DNA from: an uncultured Clostridia bacterium
GTDB taxonomy: Bacteria > Bacillota > Clostridia > TANB77 > CAG-508
Direction of reading: 5' to 3'
Assembly (NCBI GenBank): GCA_947599995.1
Contig: CANQFW010000002.1
Location: 1-46,735 of the forward strand
DNA length: 46,735 nt
Made by a program: the position numbers and the translations under genes. Shown in pieces: positions 27,217 through 35,637 of this stretch. Each line of letters starts with the position of its first letter. The first letter of the stretch is position 1. The notes beneath the pieces are model-generated. The model made no database searches and was not told the DNA's origin. It was given only the letters and a program-made list of their open reading frames with translations.

Positions 27217-28350
27217 TTATGCCTCTAGGCATTGATTTACAACTTCTAGTGCTCTTTCAATAACTTTATGCATATCATAATATTTATATTCACCAAGTCT
27301 TCCACCAAATATTACTTTTTGTTCTTTTTCTGCCAAAGACTTATATTTTTCATAAATTTTATTATTTTTATTATCATTTAATGGATAATAAGGTTCTTTT
27401 CCTCTTTCCCATTTATCTGGATATTCTCTAGTTATTACTGTTTTATTTATTGTCTCACCTTGTGGCACTTTTCCTAAACTTGGTCCATATTCAAAATGTT
27501 TATGTTCTATTATTCTTGTATATGGGATTTCATATTCTGTATAGTTTACCACCGCATTTCCCTGATAGTTTTCTATTTCTTTTACCTCTGTTTCAAAACG
27601 CAAACTTCTATATTCTAACTCACCAAATTGGTAATTATAGAATCTGTCGATTGGTCCTGTAAAAACTATTTTGTGTGCTATTGATTCGAATTTTTCTCTA
27701 TTTTCAAAAAAATCTGTGTTTAATTCAACATTGGTACCTTCAAGCATTTTTTCTATAATAGCAGTATAACCTCCTATTGGAATTCCCTGATATATATCAT
27801 TAAAATAATTGTTGTCATATATAAATCTTACTGGAAGTCGTTTTATTATGAAACTTGGAAGGTCTTTGCACTCCTTGCCCCATTGTTTCTGTGTATATCC
27901 TTTTACTAATTTTTCATAAATTGTTTTTCCAACTAAGCTTATTGCTTGTTCTTCTAAATTTCTTGGCTCTGTTATATTTGCTTCTTTTTTCTCTTGGTCT
28001 ATTTTAGCCTGTGCTTCTGCAGGAGTTATAACTCCCCAGATTTTATTAAATGTATTCATATTAAATGGCATGTTATACAATTCATTTTTATATTTTGCAA
28101 CTGGAGAATTTGTGTAACGATTAAATTCTGTAAATTGTCTCATATAATCCCATACTTTTTTATTAGATGTATGAAAAATATGTGCTCCATATTTATGAAC
28201 CTGAATTCCATGTTGTTCTTCTGTATATATATTTCCACCTATGTGATTTCTTTTTTCAATTACTAAGCATTTTTTTCCTTTTTTTGTTGCTTCATAGGCA
28301 AATATCGCTCCAAATAGACCTGAACCTACTATTAGGTAGTCGTATTTCAT
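27217..28350 (-). CDS. glf: UDP-galactopyranose mutase
   Basis: This flavoenzyme interconverts UDP-galactopyranose and UDP-galactofuranose for surface glycans. It has the FAD-binding motif DYLIVGSGLFGAIFAYEA, then CLVIEKRNHIGGNIYTE, HKYGAHIFHTSNKKVWDY, KGYTQKQWGKECKDLP and the C-terminal VIFGGRLGEYKYYDMHKVI. The 377-residue length is normal. GGAGG precedes the ATG. It lies in a cluster with a glycosyltransferase, an LCP ligase and a CpsD kinase, implying galactofuranose in a wall-linked polysaccharide. Confidence 0.96.
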   Translation of the reverse strand: MKYDYLIVGSGLFGAIFAYEATKKGKKCLVIEKRNHIGGNIYTEEQHGIQVHKYGAHIFHTSNKKVWDYMRQFTEFNRYTNSPVAKYKNELYNMPFNMNTFNKIWGVITPAEAQAKIDQEKKEANITEPRNLEEQAISLVGKTIYEKLVKGYTQKQWGKECKDLPSFIIKRLPVRFIYDNNYFNDIYQGIPIGGYTAIIEKMLEGTNVELNTDFFENREKFESIAHKIVFTGPIDRFYNYQFGELEYRSLRFETEVKEIENYQGNAVVNYTEYEIPYTRIIEHKHFEYGPSLGKVPQGETINKTVITREYPDKWERGKEPYYPLNDNKNNKIYEKYKSLAEKEQKVIFGGRLGEYKYYDMHKVIERALEVVNQCLEA

Positions 28351-28367
28351 TTTTATTCCTCCTTAAT

Positions 28368-28914
28368 CTAATTTACTATGTTTGTTTCTTCTTCTAAACT
28401 TCGCCTTCCATTTATATATCCTCTTGTGTAAATGAAATGATATGTTGAATAAAATAGCATTCCAACTACTGCTCCAGCTGAATCTATTAGCACATCAATA
28501 AATTGTCCGATTCCTACCATTTACAAAAGTTTGATGAAATTCGTCACTCGAAGCGAATCCTGCACAAATTATTAGGGTCAATACTAATGATAATATGTAT
28601 TTTTTATGATCAAATATTATATTTAAAAAGGCTATTACGAAAAATGCTAATACAAAATAAACTGATGCATGAATCACTTTTCTCATTGGAGCATTTATTA
28701 GTTTTGCTGCGCGATCTAACTTCTCATCTGTAGGGTGCGATGAAGTTATTCCATATTCGTTTGTTACGTCTAGGGCATCTTCTATAAACAAACTTATTAT
28801 TCCTGTACTTTTACCGTTGGAGTTCTTTGAATTCATTCCTGATAGATTATATATTAAAACCATCCATATTACTGCTAGTCCCAATAATATTATAATTTTT
28901 ATTGTTTTTTTCAT
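28368..28914 (-). CDS. VanZ-like membrane protein, read through a +1 frameshift at CGG
   Basis: The first frame (139 residues) has an N-terminal membrane helix, the VanZ-type RKVIHASVYFVLAFFVIAFL helix and SSDEFHQTFVNGRN, then a premature stop. An in-frame CGG follows AAT at 28509-28507. Skipping its C restores GQFIDVLIDSAGAVVG and a last helix region GMLFYSTYHFIY, ending in a TAG at 28370-28368. The family motif is FVxGRxGxxxDVxxDxxG, so the restored Gly and Asp residues are exactly those expected. The joined product has 181 residues, a usual VanZ-like length. It lies 17 bases before glf. Some members affect teicoplanin resistance; the role here is unknown. Confidence 0.85.
28507..28509 (-). 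other. Proposed +1 frameshift site AAT CGG A in the VanZ-like gene
   Basis: Zero frame: GGT AGG AAT CGG ACA ATT TAT TGA, stopping four codons later. In the +1 frame: AAT (C) GGA CAA TTT ATT GAT, giving NGQFID, the conserved VanZ continuation. Confidence 0.75.
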
Positions 28915-28975
28915 ATTATATCCTAATTTCAGCTCCTTTCTTTCTATTCACATTAATCTAGCCAACATTAATTTT

Positions 28976-29930
28976 CTATTCCAAAATATTTATTTTTTCC
29001 TCAATTATATATTGAGGTCTTCCTTTAGATTCATCATAAATTCTTCCGATATACTCAGAAATTATCCATATTGACAAAAGCTGTACACCCGCGAAAAATG
29101 TTATTGCTACCATGATAGATGTCCAACCTGCTGATAACTCATTTAGTTTAAAAATATATGAGATCATAGCATAAATTAGAACCAGAAAAGAAATTATTAT
29201 AGATATTATACCAAGTGTTCCAACTATTTTTAATGGTTTATTAGAAAAACTTATTATTCCATCTGATGCCAATTTAACCATCTTTTTTAAAGGATATTTG
29301 GTCTTACCTGCGAATCTTTGTTGTCTTTCATATTCATATGGTATTTGTTTATAACCTACCCAACTAAATAATCCTCTTAAAAATTTATTGTGCTCTGGAA
29401 GACTGTTTACTACATCTACTACCTTTCTATCTGCTAGCCTAAAATCACCTGTATCTTTTGGAATATCTATGTCTGAAAGTGAATTTAAAGTTTGATAAAA
29501 CATTTTTGCAGTAAATAGCTTAAATGGTGTCTCACCTTTTCTTATTTTTCTTTTTCCATATATAACCTGATTTCCTTCTTCCCATAATTTTAGCATTTGT
29601 GGAATTAGTTCTGGGGGATCTTGAAGATCTGCATCTATTATTACAATTGCATCTCCTGTTGCCTCTTTTAGACCTGCTGTTACTGCTGCTTGGTGTCCGA
29701 AAATTTCTTGAAAATGATATTATTTTTACTTTTAGGTCCTTTTTCGCTATTTCTTTTAATAAACTTAGTGTATTATCCTTACTTCCATCATTTATGAATA
29801 TTATTTCATATTCATAATTTTCTAGATTACTAAGAACACAAGTAAACCTTTCATAACATTCTTGTACTACTTTTTCTTCTTGGTACATTGGAATTACAGT
29901 TGATATTTTTTTCAATTTGAGTCCCCCCAT
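28976..29930 (-). CDS. Family 2 glycosyltransferase (GtrB/DPM1-like), read through a +1 frameshift at CGG
   Basis: These enzymes move a sugar from a nucleotide donor to a polyprenyl phosphate carrier. The first frame gives KKISTVIPMYQEEKVVQ, INDGSKDNT and VKIISFSRNF, then turns to nonsense. At 29699-29697 an in-frame CGG follows TTT. Skipping its C gives GHQAAVTAGLKEATGDAIVI, then DADLQDPPELIPQMLKLWEE, the expected SRNFGHQAA and DADLQDPPE motifs, and two C-terminal membrane helices (GTLGIISIIISFLVLIYAMI; IMVAITFFAGVQLLSIWII). The joined product is about 317 residues. Loss of the shift removes the catalytic metal motif. Start is ATG 29930 or TTG 29915. Confidence 0.88.
29697..29699 (-). other. 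Proposed +1 frameshift site TTT CGG A in the GT2 glycosyltransferase gene
   Basis: Zero frame: AGA AAT TTT CGG ACA CC. In the +1 frame: AGA AAT TTT (C) GGA CAC CAA GCA GCA, giving RNFGHQAA, which is nearly invariant in this family. The slip from UUU to UUC keeps full pairing with the Phe anticodon. Confidence 0.78.
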
Positions 29931-30022
29931 TGTTTTAATATTTTTTATTCCCTCTCTTTCTGGCGTATATCATATTCTTTTATTTTTTTACATTATGCAA
30001 ATATATATTTCTTTCTTAAATT

Positions 30023-31099
30023 CTATTTATATCCTGTTTTACTAATTATAGAATTACTTATATTTTTTACTTTTTGAGATATAGTATAATCTGTTTGTCC
30101 TAAAACTTGTTGATGTAATTTTTTTACATTTTCTTCTAGGTTTACAGGTACCCCGTACCATACTCCACCTATTGTATCTCCTTTTGTATCGTATGGCCAT
30201 CCCATGCTTTCTTCAAATTTATATGTAGCAAGTTGTGGAATCATGGACATTATCTCATCTGGGCTTATATTGGTATAAACTCTAGGTAAAACAGTGGTTG
30301 CAAGTTTATTTAAATTTCCTACACTAAGCGTTTTAGCCTTATCTACAATGGCCATTAGAACTGTTCTCATTCTTTCTGTCCTCTTGTAATCTCCTCCTGA
30401 TGTATACCTAATTCTTGAATATGCAACTGCTTGTACTCCATCTAACGTTTGCGTTCCAGCTTTTGTCACTTGTGAAGAATTTTTTCCAACAATTTGTGAG
30501 GTTGCAGAAATATAGTCATTTATATATTTTATTTCTGAAGATTCTATATTAATTTTTATTCCACCTACAGCATCAACAATGTCAACCAATGAATCAAAAT
30601 TTACTGTCGCAAATTCTTTTATATTTAAGTCCAAATTTGTATTTAGAGCACTCATTGAAAGCTCTGCTCCTCCATATGCATATGCATGAGTTATTTTATC
30701 TAATCCTCTATTTCCTATCTGCAAATATGTATCTCTATACACAGAAACTAATTTTACTGCCTTTGTTTTCTGGTCAATTATAGCAAGCATTATACAGTCA
30801 CTTCTTGTTCCTTTTTCTAACTGGTCTTCTCTGCTATCAACCCCAAAAAGTGCTATTGTTCTGTATCCAGTTAGTGCTTCTTGTACTCCTTCGTTTATTT
30901 CAATTTTTTCCTCATCAATATCTACCTGTTGCATTTGCCCTAAGGAATTTCTGACATATACATATGCACCTATTCCAACACCTAAAACTATTAATATGAT
31001 AATTAAAATTACGATTCCAATTACTTTTAAAAATTTTGAAAATCCTTTTGTACTTTTCTTTTTTGTTTTTACTTCTTCATCTAAACTATGTTTTCCCAT
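30023..31099 (-). CDS. LytR-CpsA-Psr (LCP) family glycopolymer ligase
   Basis: LCP proteins attach polyprenyl-linked teichoic acids or polysaccharides to peptidoglycan. A cytoplasmic basic N-terminus (TKKKSTKGFSKFLK) leads into one membrane helix (about 24-47), then the LCP domain: TIALFGVDSREDQLEKGTRS, VSVYRDTYLQIGNRGLDKIT, NFDSLVDIVDAVGGI and the Arg-rich ARIRYT-type SRIRYTSGGDYKRTERMRTV. At 358 residues it is complete. The start has an unusual leader with a hairpin between the Shine-Dalgarno and ATG. Confidence 0.93.
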   Translation of the reverse strand: MGKHSLDEEVKTKKKSTKGFSKFLKVIGIVILIIILIVLGVGIGAYVYVRNSLGQMQQVDIDEEKIEINEGVQEALTGYRTIALFGVDSREDQLEKGTRSDCIMLAIIDQKTKAVKLVSVYRDTYLQIGNRGLDKITHAYAYGGAELSMSALNTNLDLNIKEFATVNFDSLVDIVDAVGGIKINIESSEIKYINDYISATSQIVGKNSSQVTKAGTQTLDGVQAVAYSRIRYTSGGDYKRTERMRTVLMAIVDKAKTLSVGNLNKLATTVLPRVYTNISPDEIMSMIPQLATYKFEESMGWPYDTKGDTIGGVWYGVPVNLEENVKKLHQQVLGQTDYTISQKVKNISNSIISKTGYK

Positions 31100-31107
31100 T
31101 TGATACT

Positions 31108-31134
31108 CTATGTAACTTTTAATTACATAGCTCC
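31108..31134 (-). promoter_or_regulatory. Shine-Dalgarno plus stem-loop leader of the LCP gene
   Basis: Minus strand: GGAG (31134-31131) is followed at once by a perfect 8-bp stem CTATGTAA/TTACATAG (31130-31123 with 31115-31108, 7-base loop), and then 8 bases to the ATG at 31099. Only by folding does the Shine-Dalgarno come to normal distance. An ATG TAA minimal frame starts within the stem. Confidence 0.55.
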
Positions 31135-31137
31135 TTT

Positions 31138-31381
31138 CTTTATTTTAGACTAATATAGCCTGTTTTCCTTATATACGAACGCTCCATTTTAGTTTTCAAT
31201 TTCATGATAAAATCTTCTTTAACACTATATCATTAATTATTTATTTTTTCAATATAATTCTGCAAGAAGTTTTATCATTTTTTGATAGCTTATTAAGTAT
31301 TTGTTATATCATTGTTGTATAGGAGCTTTTAAAGACGCCAAATTATCCAATAAAGAAATATCAAAATTATTGCATGTTTTT
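31138..31381. other. Intergenic region between cpsD and the LCP gene
   Basis: No gene is visible. An imperfect inverted repeat (GATAAAATCTTCTT at 31206-31219; AAGAAGTTTTATC at 31264-31276) may form a long leader stem for the LCP gene or a weak terminator after cpsD. Otherwise the stretch is AT-rich without recognised motifs. Confidence 0.35.
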
Positions 31382-31433
31382 TTACTTTTTCTTTTTAAAT
31401 ACATTTCCAAACATACCGTCAAATCTATTAAGT

Positions 31434-32150
31434 TCATTTTTTCCTTGTTGCATCAGATTCATAGTAATAATATGTCTTTTCATACTTTTTACCTGGCATT
31501 GGTACTTTATTAATTACAATACCAGTAACTTTTGTACCCACATTTTCTACGGCTGATTTTATTTTTTTTACATCTTCTATTTTAGTTTTATTGTATGCAG
31601 TAACTACTATACAAGAATCAACCTGTCGTGCTAAAATAACAGCATCTGCAACTATTAATGCTGGCGGAGCATCAAATAATATTATATCGCATTTTTCTTT
31701 TAATACACAAATTAGATCCTGCATCTTTTCAGACATTAATAGTTCTGATGGATTTGGTGGTACATCTCCTGATGTAATAACTTTTAAATTATCCACTTCT
31801 GTATTTTGTATATAATTTTCTATATTATTAACATCATCTATAGAATTATGTTCTACAAATCCTGATAAAAAATTAGAAATTCCTGGTCTAGGTGAAACCC
31901 CAAATATATTAAATTGTCTTCCCTTTCTCATATCTGCATCTACTAGAATAACTTTTTTACCTGCTTGCGCAAATGTTACTGCTAAGTTCGCAGATACATA
32001 GCTTTTACCTTCTCCAGGTATTGTTGAAGTGATAACCAAAGTCTTTAAACTTTTATTGATATTCATAAATTGTATATTTGTTCTTAAAATTCTAAACATT
32101 TCTGATTCAGGTGCCTTTGGTGTAAAATATGTTACTAGTTCCTTTTTCAT
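31434..32150 (-). CDS. CpsD/CapB-type bacterial tyrosine kinase
   Basis: BY-kinases control capsule or exopolysaccharide polymerisation. The sequence opens MKKELVTYFTPKAPESEMFR, then EMFRILRTNIQF, the Walker A STIPGEGKSYVSANLAVTFA, Walker A' VILVDADMRKGRQ and Walker B IILFDAPPALI. The tail has the autophosphorylated tyrosine cluster (YYYY in EKTYYYYESDATRKK). No membrane activator (CpsC/Wzz) is present in this window. The stop follows an A6 run; a +1 shift there would extend the protein by NELNRFDGMFGNVFKKKK to 31382, so the true C-terminus is uncertain. Confidence 0.9.
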   Translation of the reverse strand: MKKELVTYFTPKAPESEMFRILRTNIQFMNINKSLKTLVITSTIPGEGKSYVSANLAVTFAQAGKKVILVDADMRKGRQFNIFGVSPRPGISNFLSGFVEHNSIDDVNNIENYIQNTEVDNLKVITSGDVPPNPSELLMSEKMQDLICVLKEKCDIILFDAPPALIVADAVILARQVDSCIVVTAYNKTKIEDVKKIKSAVENVGTKVTGIVINKVPMPGKKYEKTYYYYESDATRKK

Positions 32151-32391
32151 TGCCTTTTACCTCCTTGCTAAATATGAATTATATTATGAAATTGATTTTA
32201 AGCCTATTGCTTATTTATATTAGTATGGCAATTAGTAATTTTTTTATTCCTAACATTTTAACATATTTTTACTTTTCAATGATTTTATTTGTTTAAAAAT
32301 AAAAACGGACTAACAAATTCTGCAAAGCATTGCTTTTAGGATTTGTTACGTTCGTATATTTCTCCTCTATGTCAAGTCTATCGTTTTTAAC
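32151..32391. other. Intergenic region between argS and cpsD with a long hairpin
   Basis: No coding sequence is visible. A nearly continuous hairpin spans 32311-32348: outer arms TAACAAATTCT and AGGATTTGTTA, inner arms AAAGC and GCTTT around ATT. It lacks a clear U-tract and could be part of a regulatory leader for cpsD or a repeat. GGAGGT precedes the cpsD ATG. Confidence 0.4.
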
Positions 32392-32416
32392 GATGAATAT
32401 CCTAGAGTATAAAAAA
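32380..32416 (+). repeat. Short repeated element, copy 2 (after argS)
   Basis: Palindrome ATCGTTTTTAACGAT (32380-32394), then CCTAGAGTATAAAAAA, resembling the sequence at 22319-22356. Here it overlaps the argS terminator arm. Confidence 0.4.
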
Positions 32417-32454
32417 TTTCCTAAAGATATTTTTATATACCTCTAGGATATTCA
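32394..32454. terminator. Terminator downstream of argS
   Basis: A perfect 14-bp outer stem (32394-32407 with 32441-32454) continues inward through TATAAAAA/TTTTTATA (32408-32415 with 32430-32437), making a very long hairpin 25 bases past the argS stop. Confidence 0.75.
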
Positions 32455-32478
32455 TTTAATAGAAGTTATTATATATAT

Positions 32479-34200
32479 CTACATCTTATCTGGCATCTGA
32501 ATTCCAAGAAGCGAAGCCCCAATTTTTAGTACCTTTCCAACTGCATATGTTAAAAATACTCTAGCATTTTGGAGATTTTCATCTTCACAAATAATCCTAT
32601 TTTCATTGTAAAATACACTATAAGCCTTAGCTAGATCAATCAAATATCTAGACAAGTAGCAAGGCTCATTCTTGTCCACAACTTGCTTTAAGACATCCTC
32701 AAAATTATAAATTAAATTTATAACTTTCTGTGAGTATTCATCTTGGAGTAAATTAGCTTCTATTTTATCGAACTCTGGTACTCCCCCAACCTTTTCTACT
32801 ATACTTTTGGTTCTTACATAAGTGTACTGAACATAAGGGCCTGTTTCCCCTTGGAAACTTAGCATAGAGTTAATATCAAAAACTTCATCTTTAATTCTAG
32901 CTGTTGATAAGTCATTAAATATAACTGCACCAATTCCAACTTTTTTAGCAACCTCATCCTTGTTTTCCAGATCCGGATTTTTTTGCTCAATTACCTTTTT
33001 AGCTTCATTGATAGTATCATTTAATAAATCTTCAACTTTTATAAAGTTTCCTTCCCTTGTTGACATTCTACCAGTAGTTAATCTAACAAATCCATAGGGA
33101 ACATGTTCTAATCCATCTACATATTTTTTATCTATCCCTAAGAGTTTTGCAACTGCAAATATTTGCTTAAAATGTAGATTTTGTTCATAACTAGTTACAT
33201 AAATACATTTATCATAATCGTATGTCCTTGATCTATAAAGAATTGCAGCTAAATCTCTTGTAGCATATATTGTTGATCCATTTGATTTACAAATTATGCA
33301 TGGTGCTTCAATTCCTTCATCAGATAAATCAATAATTTTAGCTCCTTCCGATTCTTTCAATTTTCCTGTTTTTTGTAAAATATCTATAACTTCTTGAGTT
33401 TTGTCAGCGTAAAAAGCTTCTCCATTCCAAGAATCAAATTTACTTCCTAATAAATCATATATTTTTTGAAATTCCTTAATACTAAGGTCTTTAAATTGAT
33501 TCCAAATTTTAGTACAGTATTCATCACCTTGCTCTAAAAGCTTAAAATCTTTTCTACATTTTTCTAATACTTTTTCATCTTCTTTACATAAAATGTTTAT
33601 TCTTTTGTAAATTTCTGCAAGCTTATCTATCGCATTTGTAGATAGATCATACTCTGCACCCCATTTTTTATATCCTTCTATTAGCTTTCCAAATTGAGTT
33701 CCATAATCTCCTAAGTGGTTAACTCCAATTACATTATAGCCTAAGTAACTATATATGTTATATAAAGCTCCTCCAATTACTGTCGTCTTAAGATGACCTA
33801 TGTGGAATGGCTTTGCAATATTTGGAGATGAATAATCTATTACAACTGTTTTGCCTTCTCCTATTTTAGATTTGCCATACTCTTCATTTTGAGCTATTTC
33901 ATTTATAACTTGTTTAATTATTGAATTTTTATTAACAAAGAAATTTAAGTATCCTCCTACAATTTCAATTTTTTCTATTTGTTCTATGCCATCTACTTTA
34001 TAACTTTGTATCTTCGCTTTTAATTCTTCAGCAATTAATGATGGCGCTTTTTTTAGAACCTTAGCTAATCTAAAACATGGAAATGCATAGTCTCCATTTT
34101 TCATATCTTTTGGAACTTCTATGTAGTTTTTTATTTCTTGTTCTTCCATATTAGTAGCTTTTGCAATTGTTTCAATTATTGTTTGTTTAAAATCTATCAT
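32479..34200 (-). CDS. argS: Arginyl-tRNA synthetase
   Basis: ArgRS charges all tRNA-Arg species. The 573-residue protein has the N-terminal additional domain (MIDFKQTIIETIAKATNMEE), the HIGH motif in SSPNIAKPFHIGHLKTTVIG, GVNHLGDYGTQFGKLIEGY, and RLTTGRMSTREGNFI in place of a KMSKS loop, as common in ArgRS. The DALR anticodon-binding domain closes the protein. It lies 26 bases after cysS and is probably co-transcribed. It is relevant to the CGG question because it must charge any tRNA-Arg(CCG) that exists. Confidence 0.96.
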   Translation of the reverse strand: MIDFKQTIIETIAKATNMEEQEIKNYIEVPKDMKNGDYAFPCFRLAKVLKKAPSLIAEELKAKIQSYKVDGIEQIEKIEIVGGYLNFFVNKNSIIKQVINEIAQNEEYGKSKIGEGKTVVIDYSSPNIAKPFHIGHLKTTVIGGALYNIYSYLGYNVIGVNHLGDYGTQFGKLIEGYKKWGAEYDLSTNAIDKLAEIYKRINILCKEDEKVLEKCRKDFKLLEQGDEYCTKIWNQFKDLSIKEFQKIYDLLGSKFDSWNGEAFYADKTQEVIDILQKTGKLKESEGAKIIDLSDEGIEAPCIICKSNGSTIYATRDLAAILYRSRTYDYDKCIYVTSYEQNLHFKQIFAVAKLLGIDKKYVDGLEHVPYGFVRLTTGRMSTREGNFIKVEDLLNDTINEAKKVIEQKNPDLENKDEVAKKVGIGAVIFNDLSTARIKDEVFDINSMLSFQGETGPYVQYTYVRTKSIVEKVGGVPEFDKIEANLLQDEYSQKVINLIYNFEDVLKQVVDKNEPCYLSRYLIDLAKAYSVFYNENRIICEDENLQNARVFLTYAVGKVLKIGASLLGIQMPDKM

Positions 34201-34226
34201 TACTTTCTCCTCCGTCGTTGCTTATA

Positions 34227-35615
34227 CTAACTTTTTGTTATGTTATACCCATCTTTGTTATCATTAATTAAATATCCCTTGGACGTTATTTCATCTCTTA
34301 TTCTATCTGACTCAGCCCAATTTTTGTTTTGGCGTGCCTTTTTTCTTTCTTCTGCTAATGCTATAATTTCTTTGGGAATTTCGCTTGCTTTATTTTTTTC
34401 TACTTTGTCTATATCTAGAGCTAATACAGTGTCAAATTTTTTAAGTAGTTTTGCAATCTTTATAGATTTTACAGGTTTTTTTATCGTATCCCAAACTACA
34501 CTCATTGCAAGTGGCATATTTAAATCGTCATTTATTGCTTTATGGAATTTTTCCTCAAGTTCATTTATGGTTTCATCAGATATATCTTCTGTCCCATTTA
34601 AATGCTTTTGATATGCTTCTCTTAGCTTAATTAATGCCTTCATATTGCTGTCTATTGCTTCCCATGTGAAGTTTATTTTTATTCTATAACTGCTTGAGTA
34701 TAAAAATAGTCTAAAAACTAATGGATCATAGCCTTTGTCTACAATGTCTTTTAATAAATATACATTACCTATACTTTTCGACATTTTTCTGCCATTTACA
34801 AGCAAGTATTCACCATGCATCCAGTATTTTGCAGGTATGGTTCCATATGCCCCTTTGCTCTGTGCAATTTCATTTTCATGGTGTGTAGGAATTAAGTCTA
34901 TTCCTCCTGTATGAATGTCAAATGTTTTTCCTAAATATTTTTGTCCCATTGCTGAACATTCTATGTGCCATCCTGGGTAACTTAGACCCCATGGGCTATC
35001 CCATTTCATTAAATGGTTTTCTGGTGCCTTTATCCAAACAGCAAAATCATATGGATTTCTTTTTTCTGTATCTACTTTTACTCTGGCACCAGCCTTTTGA
35101 TCATCTAACTTTATTCCAGACAAAATCCCATATTCATCCAATTTTGATACATCGAAATATATAGCAGTTGATGTTTCGTATGCATAACCTCTTTTTATTA
35201 GCCTTTTTACATATTCAATCATATCTTCAATATGGTCTGTTGCTCTGCACACTATTTCTGGTGTTTCGATATTTAGCATCTTTAAGTCATCAAAAAATAA
35301 ATTAGTATAATGCTGAGCAATGTCCATTGGTGATTTTTTCATCTCTCTAGCTGATTTTATCATTTTATCTTCACCTTCATCGGCATCAGATACTAGATGT
35401 CCAACATCAGTTATATTCATTGCATGCTTTAATTCATATCCGTTATATCTTAACACTCTTCTTAAAATATCCTGAAATATGTTTGTTCTCATATTTCCAA
35501 TTGTTGCATCTTTATAAACAGTAGGGCCGCAAGAGTACATACGTACTCTTCCTGGCTCTTCCGGTTTAAAAACTTCCTTGTTTTTTGTTAGTGTATTATA
35601 AAAATATATATCCAT
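34227..35615 (-). CDS. cysS: Cysteinyl-tRNA synthetase
   Basis: The 462-residue enzyme opens with YNTLTKNKEVF and the zinc-binding SCGPTVY. The class I HIGH element reads TIGN (DATIGNMRTNIF) rather than HIGN, a variant I believe occurs in some lineages. Other motifs are intact: DVGHLVSDADEGEDKM, GWHIECSAM, THHENEIAQSKG and the KMSKS loop GRKMSKSIGNVY. The DALR-like tail is present. Confidence 0.95.
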   Translation of the reverse strand: MDIYFYNTLTKNKEVFKPEEPGRVRMYSCGPTVYKDATIGNMRTNIFQDILRRVLRYNGYELKHAMNITDVGHLVSDADEGEDKMIKSAREMKKSPMDIAQHYTNLFFDDLKMLNIETPEIVCRATDHIEDMIEYVKRLIKRGYAYETSTAIYFDVSKLDEYGILSGIKLDDQKAGARVKVDTEKRNPYDFAVWIKAPENHLMKWDSPWGLSYPGWHIECSAMGQKYLGKTFDIHTGGIDLIPTHHENEIAQSKGAYGTIPAKYWMHGEYLLVNGRKMSKSIGNVYLLKDIVDKGYDPLVFRLFLYSSSYRIKINFTWEAIDSNMKALIKLREAYQKHLNGTEDISDETINELEEKFHKAINDDLNMPLAMSVVWDTIKKPVKSIKIAKLLKKFDTVLALDIDKVEKNKASEIPKEIIALAEERKKARQNKNWAESDRIRDEITSKGYLINDNKDGYNITKS

Positions 35616-35637
35616 AAGCTTCTTTTTCCCTTCTTAT

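Noticed and set aside
29532..29696. Zero-frame continuation of the glycosyltransferase as a real Arg/Ser/Asn-rich protein end
   Set aside because: It has no family resemblance, while the +1 frame restores SRNFGHQAA and DADLQDPPE over the same bases.
16509..29703. Plain homopolymer sequencing errors as the cause of the frame breaks in rimM (G4) and the glycosyltransferase (A4)
   Set aside because: A run-length error could explain these two alone, but the VanZ-like and HD breaks have no such run, and all four breaks share an in-frame CGG followed by A. The common pattern is better explained by one biological cause; raw reads are still needed.
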